A stretch of 61,050 bases of DNA from an uncultured Erysipelotrichaceae bacterium (GCA_902800905.1 CADCGC010000004.1:1-61050); one strand, 5' to 3'; numbered from the stretch's first letter, positions 48,601 to 57,464 are shown. Notes: generated from the sequence alone by a model not told the origin. A program made the numbers and translations.

Positions 48601-48748
48601 TAGAAGATTGACTTGCTCTTGCGTAATATCCTTCAACACTATTAGTGGTTGCTGAAAGTTGAACAAAAGAATCCTTCGCATGACCAAGATATAAGGTGGA
48701 TGCAACGAAGAGGCTTAATAAACCAATAATAATTTTGTGGACTTTCAT
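45593..48748 (-). CDS. Very large membrane-anchored surface protein with helical (FIVAR-like) stalk
   Basis: 1051 residues from the ATG at 48748 (MKVHKIIIGLL); an in-frame ATG at 48766 abuts an AGAGG without spacing. A signal peptide is followed by beta-rich N-terminal domains. A first helical bundle lies at ~330-440. A jelly-roll-like domain at ~470-640 contains YKFGFGTDSGGFFFQC and WIRVVINGFEY, resembling LamG/concanavalin folds. A second beta domain follows. Residues ~800-1000 form three-helix repeats with FIVAR character (SKYDEEEQQAIINIVNSAKQ). The C-terminus is SGCGG, a ~22-residue membrane helix and a basic tail. It lies between the GH38 and binding-protein genes in copy 2 and has no counterpart in copy 1. 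Likely role: outward-projecting glycan-binding stalk (inference). Confidence 0.75.
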   Translation of the reverse strand: MKVHKIIIGLLSLFVASTLYLGHAKDSFVQLSATTNSVEGYYARASQSSSLSGNILFDLVENDIPVSESGFKIESADSLTLLKENGSTVYLPSNYIDTVDVFYKQSETQYLIPKTIFDEVGGIATGDTLVLNGNFVRDDYSLHIKESKLYVYTRDAIVTVPHQINNISQYLVDAKASKDVYKDHNWNFLIWANELPFEEVPITVDDGYYPTSIHCVCVNGQPHANCLYDGVRRRTEETELLVCGQAQVGSFNPVVGTVVVLDGVFNYKNYKAGQYSQNPILDLEPGESFGIQIDLLAMLKVGSGVDDYQMIDLRSYLMDQFDLLYDSDLYEPDYYEYISDIRNQLNEGIYNSNTAKEIYSFYNYAVSLMDSLEISPDKFEEFKTKYIKEISNYVDVLDYMDSEANTIEGAISTCIAKIGSATKTKEIVDAVNAAKSDIDVVDTRLAIMERAILNGEEGYINYLCSYDSVTLNDLSLGEEQVFHGKRSERSSDINTNVQNKNQFNVFSTGPDNPNGNVEFNFTYKSNATPKYGANVFFLLRGVKYNGYKFGFGTDSGGFFFQCTSNNEDVKDTFMGDGGKISFALNTLYRIRISAIDLIEGNRTWIRVVINGFEYISAIVDSLPECINPRVAITYNGDERSDVPGTAVIGNYYPSSIKSTVTPIYCGRFAYESSSSDSKKVMQLSLEENELKYSDSGVGSYALKEDNIKFIRNGIEQKLANTNAAFISKNAPTSYQLSLTKLFNSNEPDIQDGDTIVISGRFGYFDEDSKLKTTFEVGASKFVYSSLTNSWGIVEELSDIKEDALRKLDYFVSQSYLSKYDEEEQQAIINIVNSAKQSVNSAATSEAVIEVLNDASSSINEIFTSFEKYQNAALLTLSSYKENEYSQYREEELQDIMTIKESFAMNISHASTIEEVSSLLNQALEKIDAVLTDEQMKEIELNDAKHQGQQAIKDRYAALVNDSMSEEELAKLNNETLAAIEAVKAATSVDAVNSVVDSFLNSHPLPSQNTSSGCGGNIVTSSITLTSLAVLLLTLIIIKKWKYSSIGGTNHE

Positions 48749-48749
48749 A

Positions 48750-51242
48750 TTAATAAATTGAGGCATCCTCTGATTCTGTTATGTGTTTCTCATCAAACAC
48801 GAATGTTTTAAATTCAAATTTGCCAAAGGAAATATGTTTTTGAATTCCTTTAATTTGTAAGTCGGTAACGGATTTCTTGTCGATTCCGTTATATAAACGA
48901 ATTAAGAATGTTCCGTTGTTTCTTCTCTTTAATGCAGTAATAACGATATTCGCATTGCTTAAAGTAATGAGGTTCTTTGTAACATCTTTACCATTTCCAT
49001 GTGGAAAATAATGTAATGAATATGGGAGTTGATTGAATTCCATCGCGATTCTTTCGCACTCTTCGACTTTGTTAACTTGGAGACGTAATGAGAAGTCACT
49101 AACACCTTGTTCCACAAACGGAACATAACGATTCATATCCACTAGCATTGGGTTATATGGTCTAGTTGGGTGACAGCAATATGCAGAGCCATTTAGAAGA
49201 GTTAAGGTAATGAACTTGCCTTTTTTAGAAACGCTATGAATTCCACTTCGATTATAAATTGCAAAACATTTGTCGCCCTTTTTCACGCCCACATAACGGT
49301 TAGATGGGTATTCTTTATCGTCGGAATATGTCTCAACACCAAAGGCCATCTGAGCAAAATATTTTTTACTACCAGAGATTGGGAATTTGAGCTTCAAACC
49401 TTTTTGATGTTCGTTAAACAAAACGTGAACATTCATATCGACGATTGGTTCGTTTTTGTAAATCTTATAATTAATTATAACGTGCGAGCCAGCGCTAGTG
49501 TATAAAGATTGTACTTCAGTTAAAAGTTTTCCATCTTCTAAAACAGTTACTCCTTTTAGTCCTTTAAAGACTCCTTTAGAGGAATGGTCACATTTCATAT
49601 CTTTTAAAGTTGACTTTCCAACTCCAATAGGCCAACCATTTTCGTTATAAATTGGGTCGGTTAAATTGTTGATTCTCCATCCCCATGGATCTGGACCATC
49701 ATTAAAGATTGAAGGAATTCCTCCTGGACCAGATAAATATTCTTCTCCATTCACTTTAAAGGATTCAATGAATCCGGTTTTACGAGAAATGCGAACATAT
49801 TTAACGTTATCTTCAACAACTACGTCTCCTTCTTGACTATAAGAAGATTTAGACGCTGCTACGACTTCGTTATGGACTCCATAAGAAACAAGAGAAAACG
49901 CCGGAACTTTTGCTTTATAAATCAAGCGTATTCTTTTTTGATGTCCAATAAGGCTTTCTTCATGAATTTTTTGGAAATCAACTGGTTTACCATTCATATC
50001 ATAAACATTTAATTTGAATGTTTGATTATCAACGCAGGCGTTGACTGGGTAAATCTCTGTTTCAAGATATCCATTATATTCATATGGATGAGGATTAAAG
50101 ACAACAATGTTGTCATCACCTGGAATAACTTTTGGAAGGTCACTAGCAAGTCTCACAAACGCCATCATTGATTCTTGTTTTAATTCATCAATCGCGTGAT
50201 GAGCTTTTCTAATTGAAGAATCAGTGCCTAATTTAATTGCGGTTCCACTTAAAACATCGTGGAAAGCGATTTGACACAATACTCTTTCAGCGTCTTTAAG
50301 AACTTGTTTGTTGTAATGATATTTTCCTGCTAAATCAGCGATTGAGCAGATTTTTTCTGTGTAATATAAAGCGTTTTCTAATTGATCGTGAGCAAGCTTG
50401 ATTGGATGAACTGAAGAATAAGATTTGGTTAAAGCTATGTATTGTCTATTATCAACAACACTTGGTTCCCCACATTCTTTGAAATAGTCTTCTAAGGAAG
50501 AATGCTTAATAACAAATTCGCCCTTTTTCTCATCCATAAGAACCATGATGTCTTCTAAATCTTTTTCACTAGACATTCCGCCATGATTACCAACACCCCA
50601 CAAAGCAAGACGAACATCTAAATCTTTGTAATAGTCAGACTTTCTTAAAATATCTCGTTTCGCATAGCCAAATACTGAAGTATAGTTTGCTTCTGTATCT
50701 TCGTAACGTAAAGCTTTGACTCTACTACCATCATATCCTTCCCATAAATATGGGCCGTGTGGCATATCAACATCATGCATATTGTGAACCACTAATAATG
50801 GACGGCAGAACACATATGAATCAAATCCGCATTTCTTTAAAATGCTAGGAATACCTCTAGTGTGACCAAAGCTATCAAAATTAATCGCCGTTGTTGGGCG
50901 AACATTAAATTTTTCTTTAAAATATTCTCTTCCAAGAGAGCATTGTCTAACAAAAGATTCACCAGAAGGAACCAAACAATCAGGTTGGACATACCATCCT
51001 CCCATGATTTTCCATTTTCCAAGAGCCACTAATTTTTCAATACGAGAGAAAAGTTCTGGATCATATTTCTCAATGTATTCATAAAGTAGTACTTCATTGT
51101 GGCAAAAAATAAAATCATATTTGTCGAGAAGATTACAGGCAGCGTAAAAAGTTGCTAATGTTGCGCTTACACCTTCATCCCAATCCCACTGCCAAACAGG
51201 GTCAATATGGGAATTGCAAACCAAATGTAAAATCTTTTTCAT
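48750..51242 (-). CDS. GH38 alpha-mannosidase, complete, cytoplasmic
   Basis: 830 residues with no signal peptide. The N-terminal zinc-binding motif is HID (H12, D14). The nucleophile Asp is in NFDSFGHTRGIP (D123). GNHGG carries a further metal and substrate His. The middle helical and C-terminal beta domains are full length (WGWRINNLTDPIYNENGWPIG; YSDDKEYPSNRY). Family knowledge: retaining alpha-mannosidase, used on N-glycan, mannan or mannosyl-glycerate-type linkages. Linkage specificity is not decidable here. It is first in the copy-2 operon, followed one base later by the surface protein. AAGGG lies 8 bases upstream. It is divergent from the AraC regulator. A truncated paralogue lies at 1-206. 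Confidence 0.93.
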   Translation of the reverse strand: MKKILHLVCNSHIDPVWQWDWDEGVSATLATFYAACNLLDKYDFIFCHNEVLLYEYIEKYDPELFSRIEKLVALGKWKIMGGWYVQPDCLVPSGESFVRQCSLGREYFKEKFNVRPTTAINFDSFGHTRGIPSILKKCGFDSYVFCRPLLVVHNMHDVDMPHGPYLWEGYDGSRVKALRYEDTEANYTSVFGYAKRDILRKSDYYKDLDVRLALWGVGNHGGMSSEKDLEDIMVLMDEKKGEFVIKHSSLEDYFKECGEPSVVDNRQYIALTKSYSSVHPIKLAHDQLENALYYTEKICSIADLAGKYHYNKQVLKDAERVLCQIAFHDVLSGTAIKLGTDSSIRKAHHAIDELKQESMMAFVRLASDLPKVIPGDDNIVVFNPHPYEYNGYLETEIYPVNACVDNQTFKLNVYDMNGKPVDFQKIHEESLIGHQKRIRLIYKAKVPAFSLVSYGVHNEVVAASKSSYSQEGDVVVEDNVKYVRISRKTGFIESFKVNGEEYLSGPGGIPSIFNDGPDPWGWRINNLTDPIYNENGWPIGVGKSTLKDMKCDHSSKGVFKGLKGVTVLEDGKLLTEVQSLYTSAGSHVIINYKIYKNEPIVDMNVHVLFNEHQKGLKLKFPISGSKKYFAQMAFGVETYSDDKEYPSNRYVGVKKGDKCFAIYNRSGIHSVSKKGKFITLTLLNGSAYCCHPTRPYNPMLVDMNRYVPFVEQGVSDFSLRLQVNKVEECERIAMEFNQLPYSLHYFPHGNGKDVTKNLITLSNANIVITALKRRNNGTFLIRLYNGIDKKSVTDLQIKGIQKHISFGKFEFKTFVFDEKHITESEDASIY

Positions 51243-51282
51243 AAATAGAGCCCTTTATTAGATGTTATACCAATATTTTAAT

Positions 51283-51311
51283 ATTAGAGTATAAAAGTTA
51301 GTTAGTTACAA
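51283..51311 (-). promoter_or_regulatory. Candidate promoter for the GH38/copy-2 transporter operon
   Basis: On the minus strand TTGTAA (51306-51311) and TCTAAT (51283-51288) are 17 bases apart. This would give a ~35-base leader before the GH38 start, which has a proper AAGGG site. It lies back to back with the AraC promoter, so one regulator site could control both. Confidence 0.45.
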
Positions 51312-51333
51312 GTTGATAAAAAATTCCTTTTTG

Positions 51334-51361
51334 TTGTGAAATAGGTAGTTGGGATTATAAT
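51334..51361 (+). promoter_or_regulatory. Candidate promoter of the second AraC gene, implying a leaderless mRNA
   Basis: TTGTGA (51334-51339) and a perfect TATAAT (51356-51361) are 16 bases apart. The ATG at 51368 falls at the expected transcription start, and no ribosome site is present. Confidence 0.55.
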
Positions 51362-51367
51362 ATAAGC

Positions 51368-52195
51368 ATGGTACGAAAAAAAGATGACCTTATCTTCGTA
51401 TTAGATGAAGATATTGAGTTCAATAGTGCGGATTGGGCGCCAGGTACATATTTACTTCATTATCACGACCACTTTGAGTTAGAATTAGTGACCTCTGGAA
51501 AGGGTCGTCAACTATTCAACGACGAAGAGTTTGAATTGAACAAAAATGATATCTTTTTATTGCGACCAATCGATTGTCACCAAATCACATCGGATGGAAT
51601 TTCTATTTCTCATATCAAGGCTAAACCATCAATTCTTCCTGAATGGATTATTCAAAAGCTTCACTCCTTTAAAAATCCAGCGGTGTTTCACCTTACTGAC
51701 AAACAATTCGACAAATTCTGCGCCTTATTCAAAATGGTGAAAGATGAAATCGAAGACAAAGATCATGATAAATCATTAGATATTCGTATTCTTTTATTAG
51801 AAAGCGTTTTTACTTTATTCATTAGATTAGATAAAGATAACTTATCTTTCTATGATGACTCTGTTCCTGCAAAGGTTATCTATTATTTACAAAAGAACAA
51901 CCACTTTACCCAAAAAGTGTCATTAGATGAAATCGCAAAATATGTCGGATATTCAAAATTCTATGTCTCAAGCATTTTCCATAAGCAATATGGAATCACG
52001 ATTCAAGATTTCATTATTAACCAAAGAATTGAATACGCTAAAAAGTTGATTATTGGAACCGACTTATCAATTACAGAAATCTTTATTGAGTCAGGATTTG
52101 CCTCAACAAGTAACTTCTATTCAAAATTTATCAAGGCTGTTGGCTGTTCTCCATTAAAGTTTAGAAGAGACAACAAACAAAGGAGTTCACAATGA
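51368..52195 (+). CDS. AraC-family transcriptional regulator (cupin + double HTH)
   Basis: 275 residues. The cupin domain (~25-95) contains HYHDHFELELVTSGKG and RPIDCHQI. The C-terminal double helix-turn-helix (~175-270) contains SLDEIAKYVGYSKFYVSSIF and ITEIFIESGFAS, ending SPLKFRRD. It is divergent from the GH38 operon and overlaps the beta-mannosidase gene by 4 bases (ATGA). The likely role is local activation of mannoside genes by an import product (inference). The N-terminus begins directly at the predicted transcription start. Confidence 0.92.
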   Translation: MVRKKDDLIFVLDEDIEFNSADWAPGTYLLHYHDHFELELVTSGKGRQLFNDEEFELNKNDIFLLRPIDCHQITSDGISISHIKAKPSILPEWIIQKLHSFKNPAVFHLTDKQFDKFCALFKMVKDEIEDKDHDKSLDIRILLLESVFTLFIRLDKDNLSFYDDSVPAKVIYYLQKNNHFTQKVSLDEIAKYVGYSKFYVSSIFHKQYGITIQDFIINQRIEYAKKLIIGTDLSITEIFIESGFASTSNFYSKFIKAVGCSPLKFRRDNKQRSSQ

Positions 52196-54540
52196 AATAT
52201 CTTTTATCTGATTCGTGGACAATCACTAATCAAAACGGAATCAAAGTCAAAAGCGACGCTCCTTGCTCTGTAATAAGTGCTTTATTAGATAACAAATTGA
52301 TTGAGAATCCTTACTATCGTTTGAACGAAGAAAAGGTTCAACCTCTTTTAAAAGAGGACTATAAATTTGAAAAAACATTCAACCTAAATGAAGAGGATTT
52401 AAAAAAGAATAACTACCTAGTGTTTGAAAGACTATGCACTATCGGTGAAATCTTTGTGAACAATGTCAAAATCTCAGACTTTTCTGATATGCATCGTCGT
52501 TATGTCTTTTTGTTAGATAACAAAATTCTTAAAAAAGAAAACACATTAACTCTTTTATTTAAATCATCATTTAACTATGTAAAATCATATCCGAATAAAG
52601 ATAAACTCTTTGAGTCATACGCTGTTACTGATAAAGACGCTCCAGTAATTAGACAGGCCCACTATATGTTTGGATGGGACTGGGGACCATATATCGCTGA
52701 TATGGGAATTATGGGAGAAGCATATCTCTTATCCACCTCAAACGGTTTCCTTAAATCTTTTAGACACCACTATACTTTTAACAAAGATAAAAGTGTAAGG
52801 GTCGATGTCGAACTCGATGTTGAAAATAGTAACGCTCCAATTTTCGTTGAATTATCTGGACACGGATATAATGAGAAAAAACCATACAGAGACCATTTAT
52901 TTTTTGAAATCCCATCTCCAAAACTATGGAATCCAGCCGGCTTTGGAGAGCCTAATCTATATGATTTAAAAATCTTTTTAGGTGACGAAGAATATTCATA
53001 TCAAATTGGTATTAGAAAAGTATATATCGATGATAAAAAAGATGAATATGGCAGGAACTTCGCTATCTACATCAATGATAAAAAGGTATTTTTAAAAGGT
53101 TCTTGTTATATTCCTGAAGACAATATCATTCCATACACCAATAAAGAGAGAACTGAAAAACTATTAAAACTCGCCAAAGACTTCAATCACAACTGCGTGA
53201 GAGTGTGGGGTGGAGGATATTATCCAAATGATGAATTCTATAATGCTTGTGACAAGTTAGGAATTTTAGTGTTCCAAGACTTAATGTTCGCATGCGCTAG
53301 TTATAATATTGATGATTTAGATTTTAGAAACAATGTTATAGAAGAAACACATGATGTTTTAAGAAGAATTAGACACCATACTTCTATTTTCTTGATTGCT
53401 GGTAACAACGAAGTTGAAGATGGTGTTAGAGGACACGGCTATAAACAAGCTGAACAGTATTTAGAAATGTTCCACCACATCTTAAAAGATATTGTTAATG
53501 AAGAAACAGATTTCTACTACCTCAGCTCATCACCAACTTCAGGAGATCCATATTTTGCTTCTCCAAATGATCCATCATATTTAGACACTCATTACTGGTG
53601 GGTATGGGGAGCAGATAGAGAAATAGAAGACTATCTAAATATTAAACCTAGACTGCTATCTGAATTTGGTCTTCAATCATTCCCAACATATGAAACAATA
53701 ACTAAGTTCGCTAATGAAGATGATATGTCTCTTGATTCAGAAGTAATGCTTTCTCATCAAAAAGATCCTGCTAAGAGCAATGAAAAAATGATGAGATATG
53801 TAAGAAGAGAATTCAACGTTAATGAAAATAACATGCAAGAAGTCGCATATTTATCTATGCTTGCTCAGGCCGAAGGAATAAAATTATGCGCCGAAAACTT
53901 AAGAGGAAATATGGACCGCTGTAATGGCGCGTTATATTGGCAGCTTAATGATTGCTGGCCATGCCAATCCTTAAGTTCGATTGATTACTATTTTGGCGTA
54001 AAGGCGTTACATTATTATTCAAAGAAGTTCTATAGTCCTCATCTTGTGTTATTTAAGAAATCAAGCAAAATAACAATCACTATTTCTAACGACACAGAAA
54101 AGAAAGCGGAATATAGACTTGAATATTCTTCTATCAGTCTTGACTATCAAGTATCAAAACCAACTTCTATCAATGTGGAAGTTAATGGAAGTTCAAGTCT
54201 TGATGTTTTAGATTTGAATATTGATAATAACCTTTATGGTTATATCGCGTATTTATATGACATAGATAATAATTTGTTATCCTCAAATATCTACCGATTA
54301 AAGAAAGATAAAGAATATAAATATCAAAAAGCAAATATTGAAGTAACACAAATTAGTGATAATGAATTAGAAATAAAATCATCAACTTTTGTAAGAGGAT
54401 TATATCTTAACGCTCATAGTAACGATATTATCTTCAGTGATAATTATTTTGATTTAATCCCAAATAAAGCAAAACGTGTTGCGTCTTCAAAAGTAGTAAA
54501 AGTTAAAGACATCGAATTAACGTGTGTAAATAATCTATAA
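52192..54540 (+). CDS. GH2 beta-mannosidase, cytoplasmic
   Basis: 782 residues without a signal peptide. Order: N-terminal sugar-binding jelly roll (FERLCTIGEIFVNN), the beta-mannosidase hallmark RQAHYMFGWDWGP (~154-166), an Ig-like domain, then the TIM barrel. The acid/base is the Glu in GNNEVEDG (E407). The nucleophile is Glu491 in LLSEFGLQSFP. The length matches the family. AAGGAG lies before the ATG, which overlaps the AraC stop. Family knowledge: it removes terminal beta-mannose, for example from Man-beta-1,4-GlcNAc or manno-oligosaccharides. Together with GH38 and GH130 this points to complete cytoplasmic use of a mannose-containing oligosaccharide. It ends 20 bases before a terminator. 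Confidence 0.94.
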   Translation: MKYLLSDSWTITNQNGIKVKSDAPCSVISALLDNKLIENPYYRLNEEKVQPLLKEDYKFEKTFNLNEEDLKKNNYLVFERLCTIGEIFVNNVKISDFSDMHRRYVFLLDNKILKKENTLTLLFKSSFNYVKSYPNKDKLFESYAVTDKDAPVIRQAHYMFGWDWGPYIADMGIMGEAYLLSTSNGFLKSFRHHYTFNKDKSVRVDVELDVENSNAPIFVELSGHGYNEKKPYRDHLFFEIPSPKLWNPAGFGEPNLYDLKIFLGDEEYSYQIGIRKVYIDDKKDEYGRNFAIYINDKKVFLKGSCYIPEDNIIPYTNKERTEKLLKLAKDFNHNCVRVWGGGYYPNDEFYNACDKLGILVFQDLMFACASYNIDDLDFRNNVIEETHDVLRRIRHHTSIFLIAGNNEVEDGVRGHGYKQAEQYLEMFHHILKDIVNEETDFYYLSSSPTSGDPYFASPNDPSYLDTHYWWVWGADREIEDYLNIKPRLLSEFGLQSFPTYETITKFANEDDMSLDSEVMLSHQKDPAKSNEKMMRYVRREFNVNENNMQEVAYLSMLAQAEGIKLCAENLRGNMDRCNGALYWQLNDCWPCQSLSSIDYYFGVKALHYYSKKFYSPHLVLFKKSSKITITISNDTEKKAEYRLEYSSISLDYQVSKPTSINVEVNGSSSLDVLDLNIDNNLYGYIAYLYDIDNNLLSSNIYRLKKDKEYKYQKANIEVTQISDNELEIKSSTFVRGLYLNAHSNDIIFSDNYFDLIPNKAKRVASSKVVKVKDIELTCVNNL

Positions 54541-54560
54541 TTCAAATCAAAACCATATAA

Positions 54561-54590
54561 GAAAAGGCCTAGAATCACTTCTAGGCTTCT
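54561..54590. terminator. Bidirectional intrinsic terminator
   Basis: GCCTAGAA (54567-54574) and TTCTAGGC (54579-54586) form a perfect 8-bp stem with a TCAC loop. It is extended by a G-T and an A-T pair and flanked by A-rich and T-rich sequence. It serves the convergent genes ending at 54540 (+) and 54608 (-). Confidence 0.85.
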
Positions 54591-54607
54591 TTAATTATAA
54601 AGTTACA

Positions 54608-57460
54608 TCAATTGCTAACGATTCGATAAATCGCCCTAACCACTGTCGGACCAGTGATGTTTGTAAATTCACGGTCATACCCAACAAATTCATAATGGTG
54701 ATTATCATCTGGTGGATTTTGATTCATGTATAAATCACGCTTCTCAGCGCTAGGTTCTACCGCATCTTCACCATTAAGCACCATTTGTTTATCAACCATG
54801 TGATTGAGCCCATCCATGAAATAGACTTCCCAATGATAATAATCAATCCACATAGATATCATCTTAACTTCTTTGAAGATTTCTTCAAAAGTTTCGACTG
54901 TGTAAGTGAAATTTTCTGGATGTTCTTCATCATAAGGAATTTCGTTATAATCTTCCACTAATGGATCAGGAGAACGATATTTATATCCAATAAACTTCTT
55001 ATATTTAATTGGCTCTGGAACTGGCATTCTAACAACTGCACCTTCAACATATGAGCCCATTTTCTCGTTGTCGATAAATATTTCTTGACGGTTATCATTA
55101 GTAAAGTGAACTCTAATAGTTTTAGAAATTGATTTACCAAGCGTCACTCTTTTATCAGTTTTAATTTCTACATCAACAACAAAGTTGTCTTGTCCTGTAA
55201 TGGTGTCCATTGTGAAGTGTCCATCTTGAGTGACACTAAATGAGTCAGGAACTTGTCCTTCAACTGGAGTAATATCACCTAAGGAGAAAATGCTAAATGT
55301 GACATCTTCTGATAAAAACGCACCGTAGACAGCTTTAACTTGGTCATCAAACTCTAAATCTTTGATATCGACAGTGAAGTTATCGGAATCAAAGTATCTC
55401 GCTGTTAAGAGGTGTCTTTCACCTAAAGTCTTATCAAATTCTTTACTGTCTTCGTGGTATTCTCCTTCACCAAGATAAACATCAGTTGTCTCTTCAACAA
55501 ATTCTTGGAATGGGAAACTTGCTTGCAAACCAAATAGGACTACTGATACAACTGGCCATTCATGGTTATATCCTCCAAAGAGGAGATATAAATCAATGCC
55601 AATCTTTAGTCCAGCGCTTATTTCAAATTTACAACCAAGGTTAAGGTTTGCAGAAACTGATTCGTCTTCATTCCAAGAGATATCAGCAAAGAGGAATCCT
55701 TGAATATCAATCGCGCCATATGCCTTAATATAAACTTCAAGGTGGAAGAATTTATATAAACCAATAATATCAACACCTAAAGAAAGCCTAAATCCAGCTT
55801 CAAAGTGGACTTTACCAATTAAACTGAATGATAAGGTTTTATTTGTATCGGTCGCACTATCACTAGATGGATCTGCTCCACCTTCATTAGAAACACAAAG
55901 GTCAACACTTTGGGTGTGACTTGAATATTTGATAACTGCTTCCACTGTTGGGATTAATTCCCAATAGAAATCAACTTCGAAATAAATTTCGATTGGAAGG
56001 AAAGTGGTACAAGAAAGCTTAAATAATGGATAAGCTGCTCCTCCTGGGGTAGTATATCCACTATCACCTTTAAAGACTGATTGTTTTTGCCAATCAGAAC
56101 GGCTATCAAAAGCGTCTTTAACGGCTTGATTAATTGATTCTTCAGTGGCGGCTTCATCATATTCACCTGCGTGATTGTAAGAAAGAGAGATGCCAAAGTA
56201 AACTTCGTTTTGAATATCTTCAGTTACTACAAGGGTGTATTCAATACCAACAGGAATATAGAATTCGGTTTCAATACCAACAGATGCTTCAACATCATAT
56301 GACCAGGTTCTCTTCCAACCAAATTGTAATGTGATAGTAATGTTTTCTTCTGGATAGAAGGTATACGAAGCACTAATAGAAAGGGTAAAGGCACTAGAAG
56401 AGGTATCGTACGAAGTATTGATTTTAATATCAATTCTAGAACCCCAATCCATCGTGCTTCTTCCAAGTTCATGTGCATCAATATCAAAAGCGTTCAAGAT
56501 TCCATAAATAGTAGTAACCATGCACTCATTATGGAGGATGCCTTGAGCAATTTGATTTTGAACTTCTTCGGTATTGTAATAGGAGACAACATCGCTATCA
56601 TCAATACGCTTGCTATCATTGATAGCGAGATTAGAGAAAACATCCGCACCTTTAGCGGGGTTATATCTCACCATGTAACCCGCACCATTAGGGTTTCTAC
56701 TTATACTAATAAATGTTCCATAGACAGTTTCAATATCATCGTTAGTTAAGTCTGGGTTCCTAAGTCTAATGGTTGCCCCAGGGATGATTGATTTTTCAAC
56801 TGTGAAATCATCTTCATAGACAAAGAATGCAGAATATCCATCCTCATCATAGTAATAGACTTTTGTAGAATCTAAATCGACAATGTCATCCTTATAATGG
56901 ACTTCACTACCTTTAGTTAGACCACGGTCCATCGTGTAGAACGTTAATCTTCTAATATCATCGTCTTTACCTTGAAACACTAAGTTGTCGTTCTTTAATT
57001 CAAGGTAATAAACTTTGTTTCTATTTAAAGAAGTAGGAGAGATTGATAAAGTTGCACGTCCTAAAGACGCTGAGAATGATTTGAAGTTATATGTTTGACT
57101 ATGGTTGTCATAAAAAGAGACATAGTCTTGAGTCACTTGGAATGATGGATTAGGAGCGTAAGGTGGCTCGTTTTCCATATATTTATCAACGATAGTAAAT
57201 GTTAAATCACTATTGGACTTTAAGTATGGCCCAAAATCATAGAGCGCTTTAGAATATCCACTAGCGTATGGATCACTATCGCTAATTTCTAATGGAGTTG
57301 TATCAATGTCACTACCAAAACGAATCTCGGTGTTATCAAGGAATTCATCAACTAATTCATAGTCGCTTTTATTAATTGGCTCAGATTCTTTCTCAGGAGC
57401 GTGACAAGACGAGATAAGTAAAGCCGGTAATGCTAGTAATAAAAATATTTTTCTTTTCAT
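54608..57460 (-). CDS. Large lipoprotein with long amphipathic beta-strand region and InlB-like end
   Basis: 950 residues from the ATG at 57460 (AAGGG upstream), 4 bases after the previous gene. The lipobox is ISSC (Cys19). No known enzyme family. Residues ~320-660 consist of alternating polar/hydrophobic strands rich in Gly, Ser and aromatic residues (FHLEVYIKAYGAIDIQGFLF; YFGISLSYNHAGEY). These look like a beta-barrel or long beta-solenoid, unusual for a one-membrane cell. An Ig-like region follows, then an InlB B-repeat-like end (HHYEFVGYDREF ... VRAIY). It is co-transcribed with the BspA-repeat protein 57465-59750. The role is unknown; a surface display or adhesion function is an inference. 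Confidence 0.72.
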   Translation of the reverse strand: MKRKIFLLLALPALLISSCHAPEKESEPINKSDYELVDEFLDNTEIRFGSDIDTTPLEISDSDPYASGYSKALYDFGPYLKSNSDLTFTIVDKYMENEPPYAPNPSFQVTQDYVSFYDNHSQTYNFKSFSASLGRATLSISPTSLNRNKVYYLELKNDNLVFQGKDDDIRRLTFYTMDRGLTKGSEVHYKDDIVDLDSTKVYYYDEDGYSAFFVYEDDFTVEKSIIPGATIRLRNPDLTNDDIETVYGTFISISRNPNGAGYMVRYNPAKGADVFSNLAINDSKRIDDSDVVSYYNTEEVQNQIAQGILHNECMVTTIYGILNAFDIDAHELGRSTMDWGSRIDIKINTSYDTSSSAFTLSISASYTFYPEENITITLQFGWKRTWSYDVEASVGIETEFYIPVGIEYTLVVTEDIQNEVYFGISLSYNHAGEYDEAATEESINQAVKDAFDSRSDWQKQSVFKGDSGYTTPGGAAYPLFKLSCTTFLPIEIYFEVDFYWELIPTVEAVIKYSSHTQSVDLCVSNEGGADPSSDSATDTNKTLSFSLIGKVHFEAGFRLSLGVDIIGLYKFFHLEVYIKAYGAIDIQGFLFADISWNEDESVSANLNLGCKFEISAGLKIGIDLYLLFGGYNHEWPVVSVVLFGLQASFPFQEFVEETTDVYLGEGEYHEDSKEFDKTLGERHLLTARYFDSDNFTVDIKDLEFDDQVKAVYGAFLSEDVTFSIFSLGDITPVEGQVPDSFSVTQDGHFTMDTITGQDNFVVDVEIKTDKRVTLGKSISKTIRVHFTNDNRQEIFIDNEKMGSYVEGAVVRMPVPEPIKYKKFIGYKYRSPDPLVEDYNEIPYDEEHPENFTYTVETFEEIFKEVKMISMWIDYYHWEVYFMDGLNHMVDKQMVLNGEDAVEPSAEKRDLYMNQNPPDDNHHYEFVGYDREFTNITGPTVVRAIYRIVSN

Positions 57461-57464
57461 ACCA

